Assembly: GCF_000399665.1 (NCBI RefSeq)
Contig: NZ_KB976986.1
Location: forward strand, 2,687,261 to 2,751,260
Length of the DNA stretch: 64,000 nucleotides
From: Acinetobacter calcoaceticus ANC 3811
GTDB taxonomy: Bacteria; Pseudomonadota; Gammaproteobacteria; Pseudomonadales; Moraxellaceae
Reading direction: 5' to 3'
A program made the position numbers and the translations under genes. Of this stretch, positions 48,916-58,074 are shown piece by piece. The notes below the pieces were generated by a model. The model saw nothing but the letters and a program-made list of their open reading frames with translations. It made no database searches and was not told the DNA's origin. Numbering within the stretch: the first letter of the stretch is position 1; every line of letters starts with the position of its first letter.

Positions 48916-49167
48916 TTATTGCCATTTAATCGGCTTAATTTCTTGAACTGTATTCGTAGGTTTATCTTCGCTTGAACAACCACAACCACCAGCACAACCA
49001 AAGGTCATTTTTGGTTTAAGCCATTTTGCCAAGGTTATCCAACCCTGCTTTTCACAAAATGTAGAGAGTGAAGAAAAGACCGAATTTGCTGTTTTTGGAA
49101 ATACTTTCTTAAAAACAACAACTGCACTCCAAATCACTAGAACCGCAATAATCAGATATTGAATCAT
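48916..49167 (-). CDS. Small FeoB-associated Cys-rich membrane protein
   Basis: This 83-aa protein has one N-terminal membrane helix (IQYLIIAVLVIWSAVVVF) and a cysteine cluster near the end, CAGGCGCS, followed by a polar tail. AGGAGG sits 6 nt ahead of ATG 49167; the longer reading to 49284 overlaps feoB and has no such site. Small Cys-rich proteins of this kind sit downstream of feoB in many bacteria and may act in place of FeoC or ferry iron. A DUF6587-type label is possible. Confidence 0.75.
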   Translation of the reverse strand: MIQYLIIAVLVIWSAVVVFKKVFPKTANSVFSSLSTFCEKQGWITLAKWLKPKMTFGCAGGCGCSSEDKPTNTVQEIKPIKWQ

Positions 49168-49187
49168 ATACAACCTCCTTTCTTGCC

Positions 49188-51041
49188 TTAACCCCAATAG
49201 TGGGAAGCAATTTGATAGGTAACAAACGATGCCAAATAAGCTAAACCGAACAGATAGGCAGTCATGACAGCAACATGTTTCCATGAACCTGTTTCACGGC
49301 GTACTGTTGCCAATGTAGCTAAACAATGTGGGGCATAAATGAACCACACTAAAAGCGATAATCCTGTGGCCAAAGACCAGCCCGAGCCATCTGCACTAAT
49401 CAGATGTGACAAACCTTGAGCTACCGCATCGTCACTCGTTGCAGACAAGGCATAAACCGTACCTAATGCTGCAACCACAACTTCACGCGCTGCCATAGCT
49501 GGAATCAAAGCAATACAGATTTGCCAGTTAAAACCAATTGGAGCAAATAAAGGTTGAATAAGGTGTCCAAGCATACCGGCAAAACTATAATCAATAGCAG
49601 GTAATGTCGCCCCTTCTGGTGGCTGTGGGAACGTACACAAAAACCAGAGCAAAATAGAGAGCGCAAAAATGATTCCGCCGACGCGTTTCAAGAAGATCTT
49701 TGCACGGTCCAGCAAACCGATTCCCACACTTTTTAAATCAGGGAAACGATAACTCGGCAGCTCTAGCAATAAGGCATGTTGAGACTTATCTTTTTGGAAG
49801 AATTTCATTAAAAATGAAACACAAAGCGCACTCACAATACCAGCCATATATAGGCCAAATAGCACCAGACCTTGTAGGTTGAAAATACCCCAGACCATTT
49901 TCTCTGGAATAAATGCAGCAATCAGCAAGGCATATACAGGTAAACGTGCTGAACAGGTCATTAATGGCGCAACCATAATGGTCGTAAAGCGATCACGAGG
50001 GTCACTAATACTACGCGTTGCCATGATTCCCGGTACTGCACAGGCAAAGCTTGAAAGTAAAGGAATAAAAGCTCGCCCACTTAAACCAGCTTGGAACATT
50101 AACTTATCAAGCAAGAATGCTGCACGCGGTAAATAGCCCGATTCTTCTAATACCAAAATGAAGAAGAACAAGATTAAAATTTGTGGCAAGAACACAACTA
50201 CGCCACCTGCACCCGCAATAATTCCGTCAACAACCAAACTATGCAGTAGTGGCTGTGTAATCACAGTTCCCACCACTTCGCCCAACCAGCCGAAGAAGCC
50301 TTCAATGCCATCCATGAACGGAGCTGCCCAAGCAAAAACGGCCTGAAACACAATAAACATCATGAGGGCAAGGCTAAGCAGACCTAAAACTGGGTGTAGG
50401 AAAATTCGATCTAGAAAATCAGTACGCTTATCGCCCTGCTCAACATAATGAACAACATCTTTAAAAACCATATCGATTTTTTGATGATGAGTTCCAGTCA
50501 AACCACTCAGTTCAGTCTGTGGCACACTGTATTTTTCTTGATCAAGAGCATGTAATAAATTTTCAATGCCCGCATTACGAACAGCAACTGTTTCAACGAC
50601 TGGTACACCCAAACGTTGAGACAACTTTTGAGTATTAATTTGAATGCCGCGACGACGCGCTTCATCCATCATATTCAGTACAAGTAAAATCGGACGGCCA
50701 AGCTCGATCATTTCGAGCACCAATCCTAAATGCAATTTTAAGTTAGTCGCATCAACCACACACAAAAAGGCATCTTGCTGACCCTCTTCGGCAATCTTAC
50801 CCAAGCAAACATCACGGGTAATAACTTCATCAGGACTGGTTGCATTTAGACTATATGTACCCGGTAAATCGAGTACACGTACTGCTCGGCCTGAAGGTAA
50901 CTGAAAATGACCTACTTTACGCTCGACTGTTACGCCCGCATAGTTTGCGACTTTTTGTCGAGTTCCAGTTAGGTGATTAAAAAGAGAGGTTTTACCACAG
51001 TTCGGGTTTCCCACAAGGGCAATACGTAACGCATCACTCAT
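49188..51041 (-). CDS. feoB: Ferrous iron transporter B
   Basis: FeoB (617 aa) is the Fe(II) permease, with an N-terminal GTPase domain and membrane part. G motifs are visible: GNPNCGKTSLFNHLTG (about 10-25), ANYAGVTVERK, VLDLPGTYSL, NMMD and the G5 region. The membrane part begins near residue 215 and has the Feo gating blocks GYLPRAAFLLDKLM, SFACAVPGIMATR and PLMTCSARLPVY, with Cys in each. The family's C-terminal extension of enteric FeoB is absent. The start overlaps the feoA stop by 4 nt (ATGA). Confidence 0.96.
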   Translation of the reverse strand: MSDALRIALVGNPNCGKTSLFNHLTGTRQKVANYAGVTVERKVGHFQLPSGRAVRVLDLPGTYSLNATSPDEVITRDVCLGKIAEEGQQDAFLCVVDATNLKLHLGLVLEMIELGRPILLVLNMMDEARRRGIQINTQKLSQRLGVPVVETVAVRNAGIENLLHALDQEKYSVPQTELSGLTGTHHQKIDMVFKDVVHYVEQGDKRTDFLDRIFLHPVLGLLSLALMMFIVFQAVFAWAAPFMDGIEGFFGWLGEVVGTVITQPLLHSLVVDGIIAGAGGVVVFLPQILILFFFILVLEESGYLPRAAFLLDKLMFQAGLSGRAFIPLLSSFACAVPGIMATRSISDPRDRFTTIMVAPLMTCSARLPVYALLIAAFIPEKMVWGIFNLQGLVLFGLYMAGIVSALCVSFLMKFFQKDKSQHALLLELPSYRFPDLKSVGIGLLDRAKIFLKRVGGIIFALSILLWFLCTFPQPPEGATLPAIDYSFAGMLGHLIQPLFAPIGFNWQICIALIPAMAAREVVVAALGTVYALSATSDDAVAQGLSHLISADGSGWSLATGLSLLVWFIYAPHCLATLATVRRETGSWKHVAVMTAYLFGLAYLASFVTYQIASHYWG

Positions 51042-51301
51042 GCGGGTACTCCTTCTGCTACTTGAATTTCGATTTTTTCCGCTTCTGCTTTACGTAAAGC
51101 GAAACGAGTAAAGCCAATTTGGATCAAGATCGGATCACCACCAAAAATACCCTTGGTAATCACTTCCACTCGTGTGCCCGGCACAAAGCCCAGACTCTCC
51201 AAACGAATTGCGACCAAATCTTGCTGCTCGGACTCTACCGATATCCGATTCACTTTGGTGATGGTCGCCGCTTGCTTCACTTTTAAAGCTGATAAACGCA
51301 C
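51038..51301 (-). CDS. feoA: Ferrous iron transport protein A
   Basis: FeoA (87 aa from GTG 51301) is a small SH3-like cytoplasmic protein required for FeoB activity. The family pattern is RLSALKVKQAATITKV, then LVAIRLESLGFVPGTRVEVI and PILIQIGFTRFALRKAEAEKI. I choose GTG 51301 because AGGA precedes it and because the only good promoter (-35 at 51353-51358, -10 TATACT at 51329-51334 on the minus strand) would start RNA at about 51322. That excludes the ATGs at 51337 and 51358. Confidence 0.85.
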   Translation of the reverse strand: MRLSALKVKQAATITKVNRISVESEQQDLVAIRLESLGFVPGTRVEVITKGIFGGDPILIQIGFTRFALRKAEAEKIEIQVAEGVPA

Positions 51302-51328
51302 CGCATCCGATCCTAAACCTTTTTTTCT

Positions 51329-51358
51329 AGTATACATATAAATGAGAATAATTACCAA
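51329..51358 (-). promoter_or_regulatory. feo promoter with Fur-box-like site
   Basis: On the minus strand -35 TTGGTA and -10 TATACT are 18 nt apart. The spacer holds GGTAATTATTCTCATTTAT (51338-51356), which matches 12 of 19 bases of the Fur consensus. Iron-dependent repression of feoAB is therefore likely. Confidence 0.6.
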
Positions 51359-51444
51359 ATAAGGTTAAATTTCACTTCTTATTTAGTTTCATCGACAAAC
51401 CTTAAAGTTTCTTTTACAGTACAGAGGTTTAGAGGATCTAGTGT

Positions 51445-52365
51445 ATGTTAAATAAGAAACCGCGTATTCCAAGCCCTGTTCAAATTCCTGAACATTTAAG
51501 CTTTTTACAAGGTTTCCGCGACTATCTTGTTGCCCAGACGGTAAGTCCACATACACGAAATGCTTATTTATCAGACCTCATTCAATGCAGCGAACTTCAT
51601 AAAAAAACAGCTCTTCCACAGTGGACAAGTAATGACATCGCAGATGTTCTAATTGAACTGACAAAAGCAGGAAAAAGCCCTCGCTCGATTGCCCGCTGCC
51701 TATCTGCCCTACGTCAATTTTACAAATTTTTACGTGAACAGAAGTTACGTAGTGACAATCCTGTAGCAACCCATCATTCTCCAAAAATTGGACGAGCATT
51801 ACCTAAAGATCTATCTGAAGAAGATGTAAATTCACTGATTCATGCGCCAGATATCAATACAGCACTTGGCTTACGTGACCGAGCAATGTTTGAAGTACTT
51901 TATGCATGTGGCTTACGTGTTTCAGAGCTACTTAACTTGCGACTGGAACTCATTAATTTAAAGCAAGGCTATTTACGAGTTACTGGTAAAGGCAATAAAG
52001 AGCGATTGGTCCCGTTAGGACAAATTGCCTGTGAATGGGTAGAACGCTATTTAAGTAATGCTCGGCCTCAACTCTACAAAAGCTCGACTGACTATCTTTT
52101 TTTGACCCAACATGGTGGGATTATGAGTCGTCAGAACTTTTGGTATGCCATTAAACGCTATGCGCTTCAAGCCAATATTCAAGCTGAACTCTCACCTCAC
52201 ACTTTACGTCACGCCTTTGCAACACATCTGCTCAATCATGGTGCTGACTTACGCGTAGTGCAAATGTTACTGGGTCATAGCGATTTATCTACAACTCAAA
52301 TCTATACGCATGTTGCACAAGTACGCATGCAACAATTGCATGAAAAACATCACCCTAGAGGATGA
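51445..52365 (+). CDS. xerD: Site-specific tyrosine recombinase XerD
   Basis: XerD (306 aa) resolves chromosome dimers at dif together with XerC. The N-terminal core-binding domain has SFLQGFRDYLVAQTVSPHTR. The catalytic domain has the tetrad: Arg in ACGLRVSELLNLR, Lys in GKGNKERLVP, HTLRHAFATHLLNHGADL, and Tyr in TTQIYTHVA near residue 287. The HHPRG end and the order xerD-dsbC-hom-thrC, as in Pseudomonas, favour XerD over XerC. GAGGA precedes the ATG. Confidence 0.9.
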   Translation: MLNKKPRIPSPVQIPEHLSFLQGFRDYLVAQTVSPHTRNAYLSDLIQCSELHKKTALPQWTSNDIADVLIELTKAGKSPRSIARCLSALRQFYKFLREQKLRSDNPVATHHSPKIGRALPKDLSEEDVNSLIHAPDINTALGLRDRAMFEVLYACGLRVSELLNLRLELINLKQGYLRVTGKGNKERLVPLGQIACEWVERYLSNARPQLYKSSTDYLFLTQHGGIMSRQNFWYAIKRYALQANIQAELSPHTLRHAFATHLLNHGADLRVVQMLLGHSDLSTTQIYTHVAQVRMQQLHEKHHPRG

Positions 52366-52511
52366 TAAAACTTTAAAGTTCCAGACAAGCATTCCATATC
52401 AATCATTTGATTTCGTTCACAAAGGTTAAGAAAGTTTTAACAATAAACGTTAGATTTTTTGTTATGCTTAGCAACTTCTGACTATAAATACTGATGAAAT
52501 AAGGGTTATCT

Positions 52512-53324
52512 ATGTCTTTTACCCGCTCTCAAATTTTTCTTGCCTGCACGCTGGCATCTAGCCTTTTATTCAGTGCTTGTTCTAAAGAAAACAAACCACA
52601 AAAAGAAGATGCGCTCACAGCGACTGCACCTGCTACTGGGGAAGCTTCAACCATTATCGAACGTAATGATAAGCAGCGTTTGATCGAAACTTTGCAGAAA
52701 CAATTTAAGAATGCAAATATCAATGCCAAAATTTTAGATATCAAGCCGACTGAAGTTCCTAATTTGTATTGGGTAAATCTCGAAGGGATGACCTCGGTTT
52801 ATACGACCAGTGATGGAAAATATTTAATTCAGGGTGATGTCATCCGATTAGGAGGCAAAGAGCTTCATAATATTGGAGATAATCTTCAAGCTTCAGAAAA
52901 TAAAAAGCATCTTGCGGCTTTAAAAAATGAAGATCTGATTGTCTATCCTGCAAAAGGTAAAGCTAAACACGTGATTTATGTGTTTACCGATGCAAGTTGT
53001 CCTTATTGCCATAAACTACATGAGCACATACCTGAAATTAATGAAAAGGGTATTGAAGTACGCTATATCGCTTGGCCACGTGGTGAGCAATTTATGCCGA
53101 CTATGGAAGCTGTATGGTGTAGCGCAGATCGCAAAGCTGCCTTTAGCCAAGCAGTACAAGGTGTCAACATTCCACCTGCTCAATGTAAAAACCCTGTTCG
53201 AGAGCAATATCAACTTGGCTTAAACATGGGTGTAAATGGTACACCTGCTATTTATAATGTTGATGGCGAGTACTTGGGTGGATATTTAACACCAGATGAA
53301 TTAATTAAACGTCTGGATAAATAA
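52512..53324 (+). CDS. dsbC: Thiol:disulfide interchange protein DsbC
   Basis: DsbC (270 aa) is a periplasmic disulfide isomerase. The thioredoxin domain carries the CPYC site (Cys163-Cys166) in DASCPYCHKLH and the cis-proline GTPAIY. The N-terminal dimerisation domain is about 50-140. The leader (MSFTRSQIFLACTLASSLLFSAC) has a possible lipobox FSAC, so the protein may be a lipoprotein, unlike E. coli DsbC. It follows xerD by about 150 nt with its own promoter region. Confidence 0.9.
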   Translation: MSFTRSQIFLACTLASSLLFSACSKENKPQKEDALTATAPATGEASTIIERNDKQRLIETLQKQFKNANINAKILDIKPTEVPNLYWVNLEGMTSVYTTSDGKYLIQGDVIRLGGKELHNIGDNLQASENKKHLAALKNEDLIVYPAKGKAKHVIYVFTDASCPYCHKLHEHIPEINEKGIEVRYIAWPRGEQFMPTMEAVWCSADRKAAFSQAVQGVNIPPAQCKNPVREQYQLGLNMGVNGTPAIYNVDGEYLGGYLTPDELIKRLDK

Positions 53325-53367
53325 TCTACTCAAAATTGATGAATGATTAATCATCTATCTCTTATAA

Positions 53368-53400
53368 AAAGCGCTGCTCTCATTGCAGCGCTTTGTTTTT
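53368..53400 (+). terminator. Terminator after dsbC
   Basis: AAAGCGCTGC and GCAGCGCTTT form a 10-bp stem with loop TCTCATT, then GTTTTTT. Confidence 0.9.
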
Positions 53401-53567
53401 TCAACAAATAATGCTTTACGTATCAGTGTTTAAAGACTGATCTACTCTTCTTTTCCAAACATCGCACTCTAATTCATTGAACAGGCACTAAAAGCGCTAG
53501 AGTCTGGCGTTTTTTTTAGCTATGATCTAGCTTCAACTAAATGATTAAATGATGAATGGAGTGTGAC

Positions 53568-54869
53568 GTGAAACCAGTTCGCCTGGCAATACTCGGTCTA
53601 GGAACCGTAGGTGGAGGAGCCCTTAAACTACTACAAGAAAATGCCGCTGAAATTAAACGTCGCACCGGTCGAGAAATTCAAATTACCCACGTTGGAACAC
53701 GTCGTCCTCGTCCAGATCTCGAACTGGAAGGGATTAAACAAAGCGCAGATTTACTTGATATCGTTCGTCAACCAGACGTTGATATGGTTGTGGAAGTGAT
53801 GGGTGGTATTCATCCTGCCTATGAAATCATCATGGAAGCGATCAAACACGGCAAACAAGTCGTGACTGCAAATAAAGCTTTACTCGCTGAACATGGCAAT
53901 GAATTATTTAAAGCAGCTGAAGACAATGCTGTACAAATTGCCTATGAAGCAGCAGTTGCTGGCGGTATTCCAATTATTAAAGTCATCCGCGAAGGCCTTG
54001 CTGCAAACCATATTCAATGGTTGGCAGGCATCATTAATGGTACAGGCAACTTTATTCTGACCGAAATGCGTGAGAAAGGCCGTGCATTTGATGATGTATT
54101 AAAAGAAGCTCAAGAATTGGGTTATGCAGAAGCAGATCCAACTTTTGACGTTGAAGGTATTGATGCTGCGCACAAACTTACAATTTTAGCGTCTTGTGCT
54201 TTTGGTATTCCTCTTCAATTCGATAAGGTCTATACCGAAGGTATTAGCAAAATTACCGCACAAGATGTGAAATATGCCGAAGAGCTCGGTTTCCGCATTA
54301 AACACCTCGGAATTGCACGTCGTGCTGAAAAGGGTATTGAATTACGTGTTCACCCAACACTCATTCCAGATGAGCAGCTTATTGCAAATGTAAACGGCGT
54401 TAAAAATGCTGTTTTAGTTCAAGCTCATGCTGTAGGCCCTACACTTTATTATGGCGCTGGTGCTGGTGCTGGTCCAACAGCGTCTGCTGTTGTTGCCGAT
54501 GTAATTGATATTGTCCGCGACATCTCTTATACCGAAGACGGTGCTGGGACAATTCCTCAGTTGGCTTTTGAAGCATTAACAAATGTGCCAATTTTAAGTC
54601 GTGAAGAAATGACCACAGGTTATTACATCCGCTTAAATGCAGAAGACCAAACAGGCGTACTTGCAGATGTTACTACCATCTTAAGCCGCGCTGGAATTAG
54701 TATTGATGCCATCATGCAACAATCCCGTTTAAAAGACCTTATTCCAATCGTGATTCTGACCGATCCAATCGTTGAATCTAAAATGGATGAGGCTCTTGCA
54801 CAAATCCAAGCATTACCTGCTATTCGTGGCGAAATCGTAAGAATTCGTTTAGAATCGCTCGATAGTTAA
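53568..54869 (+). CDS. hom: Homoserine dehydrogenase
   Basis: Hom (433 aa) reduces aspartate semialdehyde to homoserine, at the branch to threonine and methionine. The Rossmann motif is AILGLGTVGGGAL near the start, the catalytic domain has VVTANKALLAEHG, AYEAAVAGGIPIIKVIREGL (about 130-150), and GINGTGNFILTEM-type IINGTGNFILTEM. The C-terminal ACT domain (about 350-430) has LADVTTILSRAGISIDAI and allows feedback. I start at GTG 53568, where GGAG is 6 nt upstream; the ATG at 53556 overlaps that GGAG. Confidence 0.95.
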   Translation: MKPVRLAILGLGTVGGGALKLLQENAAEIKRRTGREIQITHVGTRRPRPDLELEGIKQSADLLDIVRQPDVDMVVEVMGGIHPAYEIIMEAIKHGKQVVTANKALLAEHGNELFKAAEDNAVQIAYEAAVAGGIPIIKVIREGLAANHIQWLAGIINGTGNFILTEMREKGRAFDDVLKEAQELGYAEADPTFDVEGIDAAHKLTILASCAFGIPLQFDKVYTEGISKITAQDVKYAEELGFRIKHLGIARRAEKGIELRVHPTLIPDEQLIANVNGVKNAVLVQAHAVGPTLYYGAGAGAGPTASAVVADVIDIVRDISYTEDGAGTIPQLAFEALTNVPILSREEMTTGYYIRLNAEDQTGVLADVTTILSRAGISIDAIMQQSRLKDLIPIVILTDPIVESKMDEALAQIQALPAIRGEIVRIRLESLDS

Positions 54870-54923
54870 TCAGGTTGAGGGAAAGATTCCCTCTCCCGCT
54901 TCACCTCTAATTGGAACACCATC

Positions 54924-56063
54924 ATGTCTAATGCCAATCGTTATACTGGTCTTGTAGATCGTTATCGTGACCGTTTGCCAGTTTCGGCAACTACTCGTGC
55001 TATCTCTTTGGGTGAAGGCAACACCCCACTCATTAAACTAGAGAATATTCCACGTATTATTGGCAAAGATGTTGAAATTTATGTGAAATATGAGGGTTTA
55101 AACCCAACTGGTTCATTTAAAGACCGTGGTATGACCATGGCTGTAACCAAAGCGGTTGAAGACGGCTCTAAAGCGATTATCTGTGCATCTACTGGTAACA
55201 CTTCTGCTGCTGCTGCTGCCTATGCTGCACGTGCAGGTATCAAAGCATTTGTTTTGATTCCAGAAGGCAAAATTGCGATGGGTAAAATGGCGCAAGCAAT
55301 GATGTATGGTGCGATCACTATGCAAATCCGTGGTAACTTCGATGATGGTATGCGTCTTGTAAAAGAAGTTGCTGATCAAGCGCCAGTAACGATTGTAAAC
55401 TCAATCAACCCTTACCGTTTGCAAGGTCAAAAAACCATTGCTTATGAAATCGTTGAGGCTTTAGGCCGTGCACCTGATTATCACTGCTTACCTGTAGGTA
55501 ACGCAGGTAACATCACAGCTCACTGGATGGGTTATACCGAAGCGGTAGCAAATCAACCTGCTGATCAGTTTGAACAAGTGATTTATGATGCAGCTACTGA
55601 TCAATTCACTGGTCCAAAACCTGAAGGTTTACCAACAATGGTTGGTTACCAAGCTTCTGGCGCAGCTCCATTCTTACGTGGCGCTCCAGTTGAAAATCCA
55701 GAAACAGTTGCAACTGCAATTCGTATTGGTAATCCACAAAGCTGGAACCATGCAAAAGCTGTAGTACGCGACTCTAAAGGCTGGTTCGATGAACTTCAAG
55801 ACAGCGAAATTTTAGAAGCTCAACGCTTACTTTCTATGTATGAAGGTGTATTTGTTGAGCCTGCATCTGCTGCTTCTATTGGCGGTGCGATTCGTGACAT
55901 TAAAGCAGGTAAAATTGCTGAAGGTTCTGTAATTGTATGTACAGTAACTGGTAATGGCTTGAAAGATCCTGACACTGCAATCAAACAATGTGCTGATGCA
56001 GTTATGTTGTCAATTGATGCAACAATGAGCCAAGTAAAAGATTCGATTTTATCTAATATGTAA
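54924..56063 (+). CDS. thrC: Threonine synthase
   Basis: ThrC (379 aa) is a PLP enzyme that turns O-phosphohomoserine into threonine. The lysine that binds PLP is in NPTGSFKDRGMTMAV (about residue 60), and the phosphate loop is STGNTSAAAAAYAAR and GNAGNITAHWMGY. The later VCTVTGNGLKDPDTA is the family end block. It follows hom by 54 nt in the same transcript, matching the hom-thrC operon. Confidence 0.96.
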   Translation: MSNANRYTGLVDRYRDRLPVSATTRAISLGEGNTPLIKLENIPRIIGKDVEIYVKYEGLNPTGSFKDRGMTMAVTKAVEDGSKAIICASTGNTSAAAAAYAARAGIKAFVLIPEGKIAMGKMAQAMMYGAITMQIRGNFDDGMRLVKEVADQAPVTIVNSINPYRLQGQKTIAYEIVEALGRAPDYHCLPVGNAGNITAHWMGYTEAVANQPADQFEQVIYDAATDQFTGPKPEGLPTMVGYQASGAAPFLRGAPVENPETVATAIRIGNPQSWNHAKAVVRDSKGWFDELQDSEILEAQRLLSMYEGVFVEPASAASIGGAIRDIKAGKIAEGSVIVCTVTGNGLKDPDTAIKQCADAVMLSIDATMSQVKDSILSNM

Positions 56064-56079
56064 AATCTGAGTTTTCATA

Positions 56080-56108
56080 AAACGGCTGTTCAATACAGCC
56101 GTTTTTTT
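56080..56108 (+). terminator. Terminator after thrC
   Basis: AAACGGCTGT and ACAGCCGTTT with a TCAAT loop, then a T-run, directly after thrC. Confidence 0.9.
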
Positions 56109-56130
56109 ATGTCTTTTTTATAGTCATAAA

Positions 56131-56158
56131 AAAACGCTTCTTGAGAGAAGCGTTTTTA
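56131..56158 (-). terminator. Terminator after pbpG
   Basis: AAAAACGCTTCT / AGAAGCGTTTTT with a TGAG loop, just beyond the stop of pbpG on the minus strand. Confidence 0.9.
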
Positions 56159-56169
56159 GAATAATTAAA

Positions 56170-57216
56170 TTAAATACGTTTTGGTAAATTACTTAACCAA
56201 CCCAATAGATTAGTTGCATCATTATTACGTGCTTGCGAACTTGGTTCACCAAGCAATACAATCACGGCTGGACGCGAGTTTACAGTCGTATGCATCACAA
56301 CACAGCGACCTGCTTCATTGATATAACCTGTTTTAGACAAGTTAATGTTCCAACCACCATTACGCACTAGAGCATTAGTATTGTTAGATTTCAACACTCG
56401 ATAACCCAAGTTAAAGTCATAAGTTGGTGTAGTTGAGAATTGACGAATCAAACCATACTGAGAAGCTGTACTCGCCAAGATTCCTAGGTCACGCGCAGAA
56501 GATACATTACGCGGATCTAAACCTGTTGACTCATAATAATGGGTTGCGTTCATACCTAAAGAACGTGCTTTAGAATTCATTGCAGCTACGAATGCAGGAC
56601 GACCACCTGGATAAGTACGCGCTAAAGCCGCCGCTGCAGGGTTTTCAGACTTCATTAAAGCAAACAATAACACTTCTGCACGGTTCATTTTATCGCCAAC
56701 ACGCAGTGTTGAACTTGAATTTTTACCGTTTGCCCCAGCAAAATCAATTTGCTCAAGCATAATTTCTTCTGACATGTTTAAACGAGCATCTGCTGTTACC
56801 ACTGCTGTCATCAACTTGGTAATAGATGCAATTGGCACTGAAGCGTTCGTATTTTTACTAAATAATACTTCACCAGTTTGCGCGTCCATCACCAATGCGG
56901 CACGAGCACTTACACTCGGCTGGGCATTGTAGCCAGAGGTATCACGGATTTGAGCAAATTTTGGTGCAGATGCCACAACCTTGGGTGCATTACCACCACG
57001 TAAAGTTGTAGTTACAGATGTTGACCCTTGTATAGTTGGCTCATCATCTTCATCATTCAAAAGTTGACTAGCGTCAGCTGAAGACCAATTTAAACTTGCA
57101 CTCCCACCACTCCCTGAGGACGGGTTATTGACGAGTTCTGCAAAGCTTGTTGAACTCAAACTAAGCAAAATAGACATGCTTAGCACATGCATTAAAGACT
57201 TTTTAGAATTTTTCAC
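56170..57216 (-). CDS. pbpG: D-alanyl-D-alanine endopeptidase (PBP7/8)
   Basis: This 348-aa low-molecular-weight penicillin-binding protein has a signal peptide (cleavage after SFA near residue 27), then a linker rich in Ser, Gly and Asp. The peptidase domain carries SITKLMTA (SxxK, about residue 130), SEN in MKSENPAA, and KTG in LSKTGYINEAG. Such enzymes cut peptide cross-bridges in the sacculus and are periplasmic. In A. baumannii, PBP7/8 is known to help survival in serum. It is divergent from gacA. Confidence 0.9.
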   Translation of the reverse strand: MKNSKKSLMHVLSMSILLSLSSTSFAELVNNPSSGSGGSASLNWSSADASQLLNDEDDEPTIQGSTSVTTTLRGGNAPKVVASAPKFAQIRDTSGYNAQPSVSARAALVMDAQTGEVLFSKNTNASVPIASITKLMTAVVTADARLNMSEEIMLEQIDFAGANGKNSSSTLRVGDKMNRAEVLLFALMKSENPAAAALARTYPGGRPAFVAAMNSKARSLGMNATHYYESTGLDPRNVSSARDLGILASTASQYGLIRQFSTTPTYDFNLGYRVLKSNNTNALVRNGGWNINLSKTGYINEAGRCVVMHTTVNSRPAVIVLLGEPSSQARNNDATNLLGWLSNLPKRI

Positions 57217-57428
57217 GGCACAATACTCGACTCAGGGTGATACACATTTGCGCTTACTATAATTATGCCTTACATTTGAGGTATAAGGTATAACGCTTTT
57301 ACCGACACAATTGTGCACAACTATTCGCTCACTATATAAGAATAGGATTGCTAATTTTGTCATTCCATTGCAAGCTAATTTTGCTTTATGTAACAAAAAA
57401 CTTGTTTTTTGAAAGAAAGGAGGTCTTC

Positions 57429-58064
57429 TTGATTACAGTTTTAGTTGTGGATGACCATGAACTTGTACGTACAGGCATCTGCCGTATGTTAGAAGATCAT
57501 GCCGATGTAGAGGTCATTGGACAAGCCGAATCGGGTGAAGAAGCAATTGCTATTGTTCGTCAGAAACATCCTCAAGTTGTGCTGCTTGATGTCAACATGC
57601 CAGGCATCGGGGGCGTAGAAACGACACGCCGTTTACTACAAACCGCACCAGACACAAAAGTTATTGCTGTAAGTGGTTTATCAGAAGAACCATACCCTTC
57701 TCTTCTGCTTAAAGCAGGAGCTAAAGGCTATATCACTAAAGGTGCTCCAATTACAGAAATGGTTCGGGCAATCAACAAAGTCATGCAAGGCGGCAAATAC
57801 TTCAGTGCCGATATTGCTGAGCAGTTGGCGAGTTCATATCTATCGGACACACAGCAGTCGCCTTTTGACGCTCTATCCGAACGAGAAATGCAAGTTGCAA
57901 TGATGGTTGTAAATTGTATTAGCGCTCAGGAAATTGCGGACAAACTTTTTGTAAGTGTTAAAACGGTCAATACTTACCGCTACCGTATTTTTGAAAAACT
58001 CGCCATCGATAGCGACGTTAAATTAACTCATCTTGCGATCCGTTATGGTCTGATCAAGCCGTAA
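57429..58064 (+). CDS. gacA: NarL/FixJ response regulator GacA
   Basis: GacA (211 aa) activates motility, biofilm and virulence genes, usually through small RNAs, once phosphorylated by GacS. The receiver domain has VLVVDDHELVRTGI and the acceptor Asp in VVLLDVNMPGIGG (about residue 54). The C-terminal LuxR-type HTH is ALSEREMQVAMMV plus EIADKLFVSVKTVNTYRYRI. I start at TTG 57429, with AGGAGG 5 nt upstream; no good ATG is there. It sits beside pilSR; gacS is not in this window. Confidence 0.85.
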   Translation: MITVLVVDDHELVRTGICRMLEDHADVEVIGQAESGEEAIAIVRQKHPQVVLLDVNMPGIGGVETTRRLLQTAPDTKVIAVSGLSEEPYPSLLLKAGAKGYITKGAPITEMVRAINKVMQGGKYFSADIAEQLASSYLSDTQQSPFDALSEREMQVAMMVVNCISAQEIADKLFVSVKTVNTYRYRIFEKLAIDSDVKLTHLAIRYGLIKP

Positions 58065-58074
58065 TCAAACTTAT

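Noticed and set aside
53490..53518. Small hairpin and T-run before hom as an attenuator
   Set aside because: The stem is only about five to seven base pairs with a tiny loop, and no threonine-rich leader peptide is seen. The T-run may just be part of the promoter.
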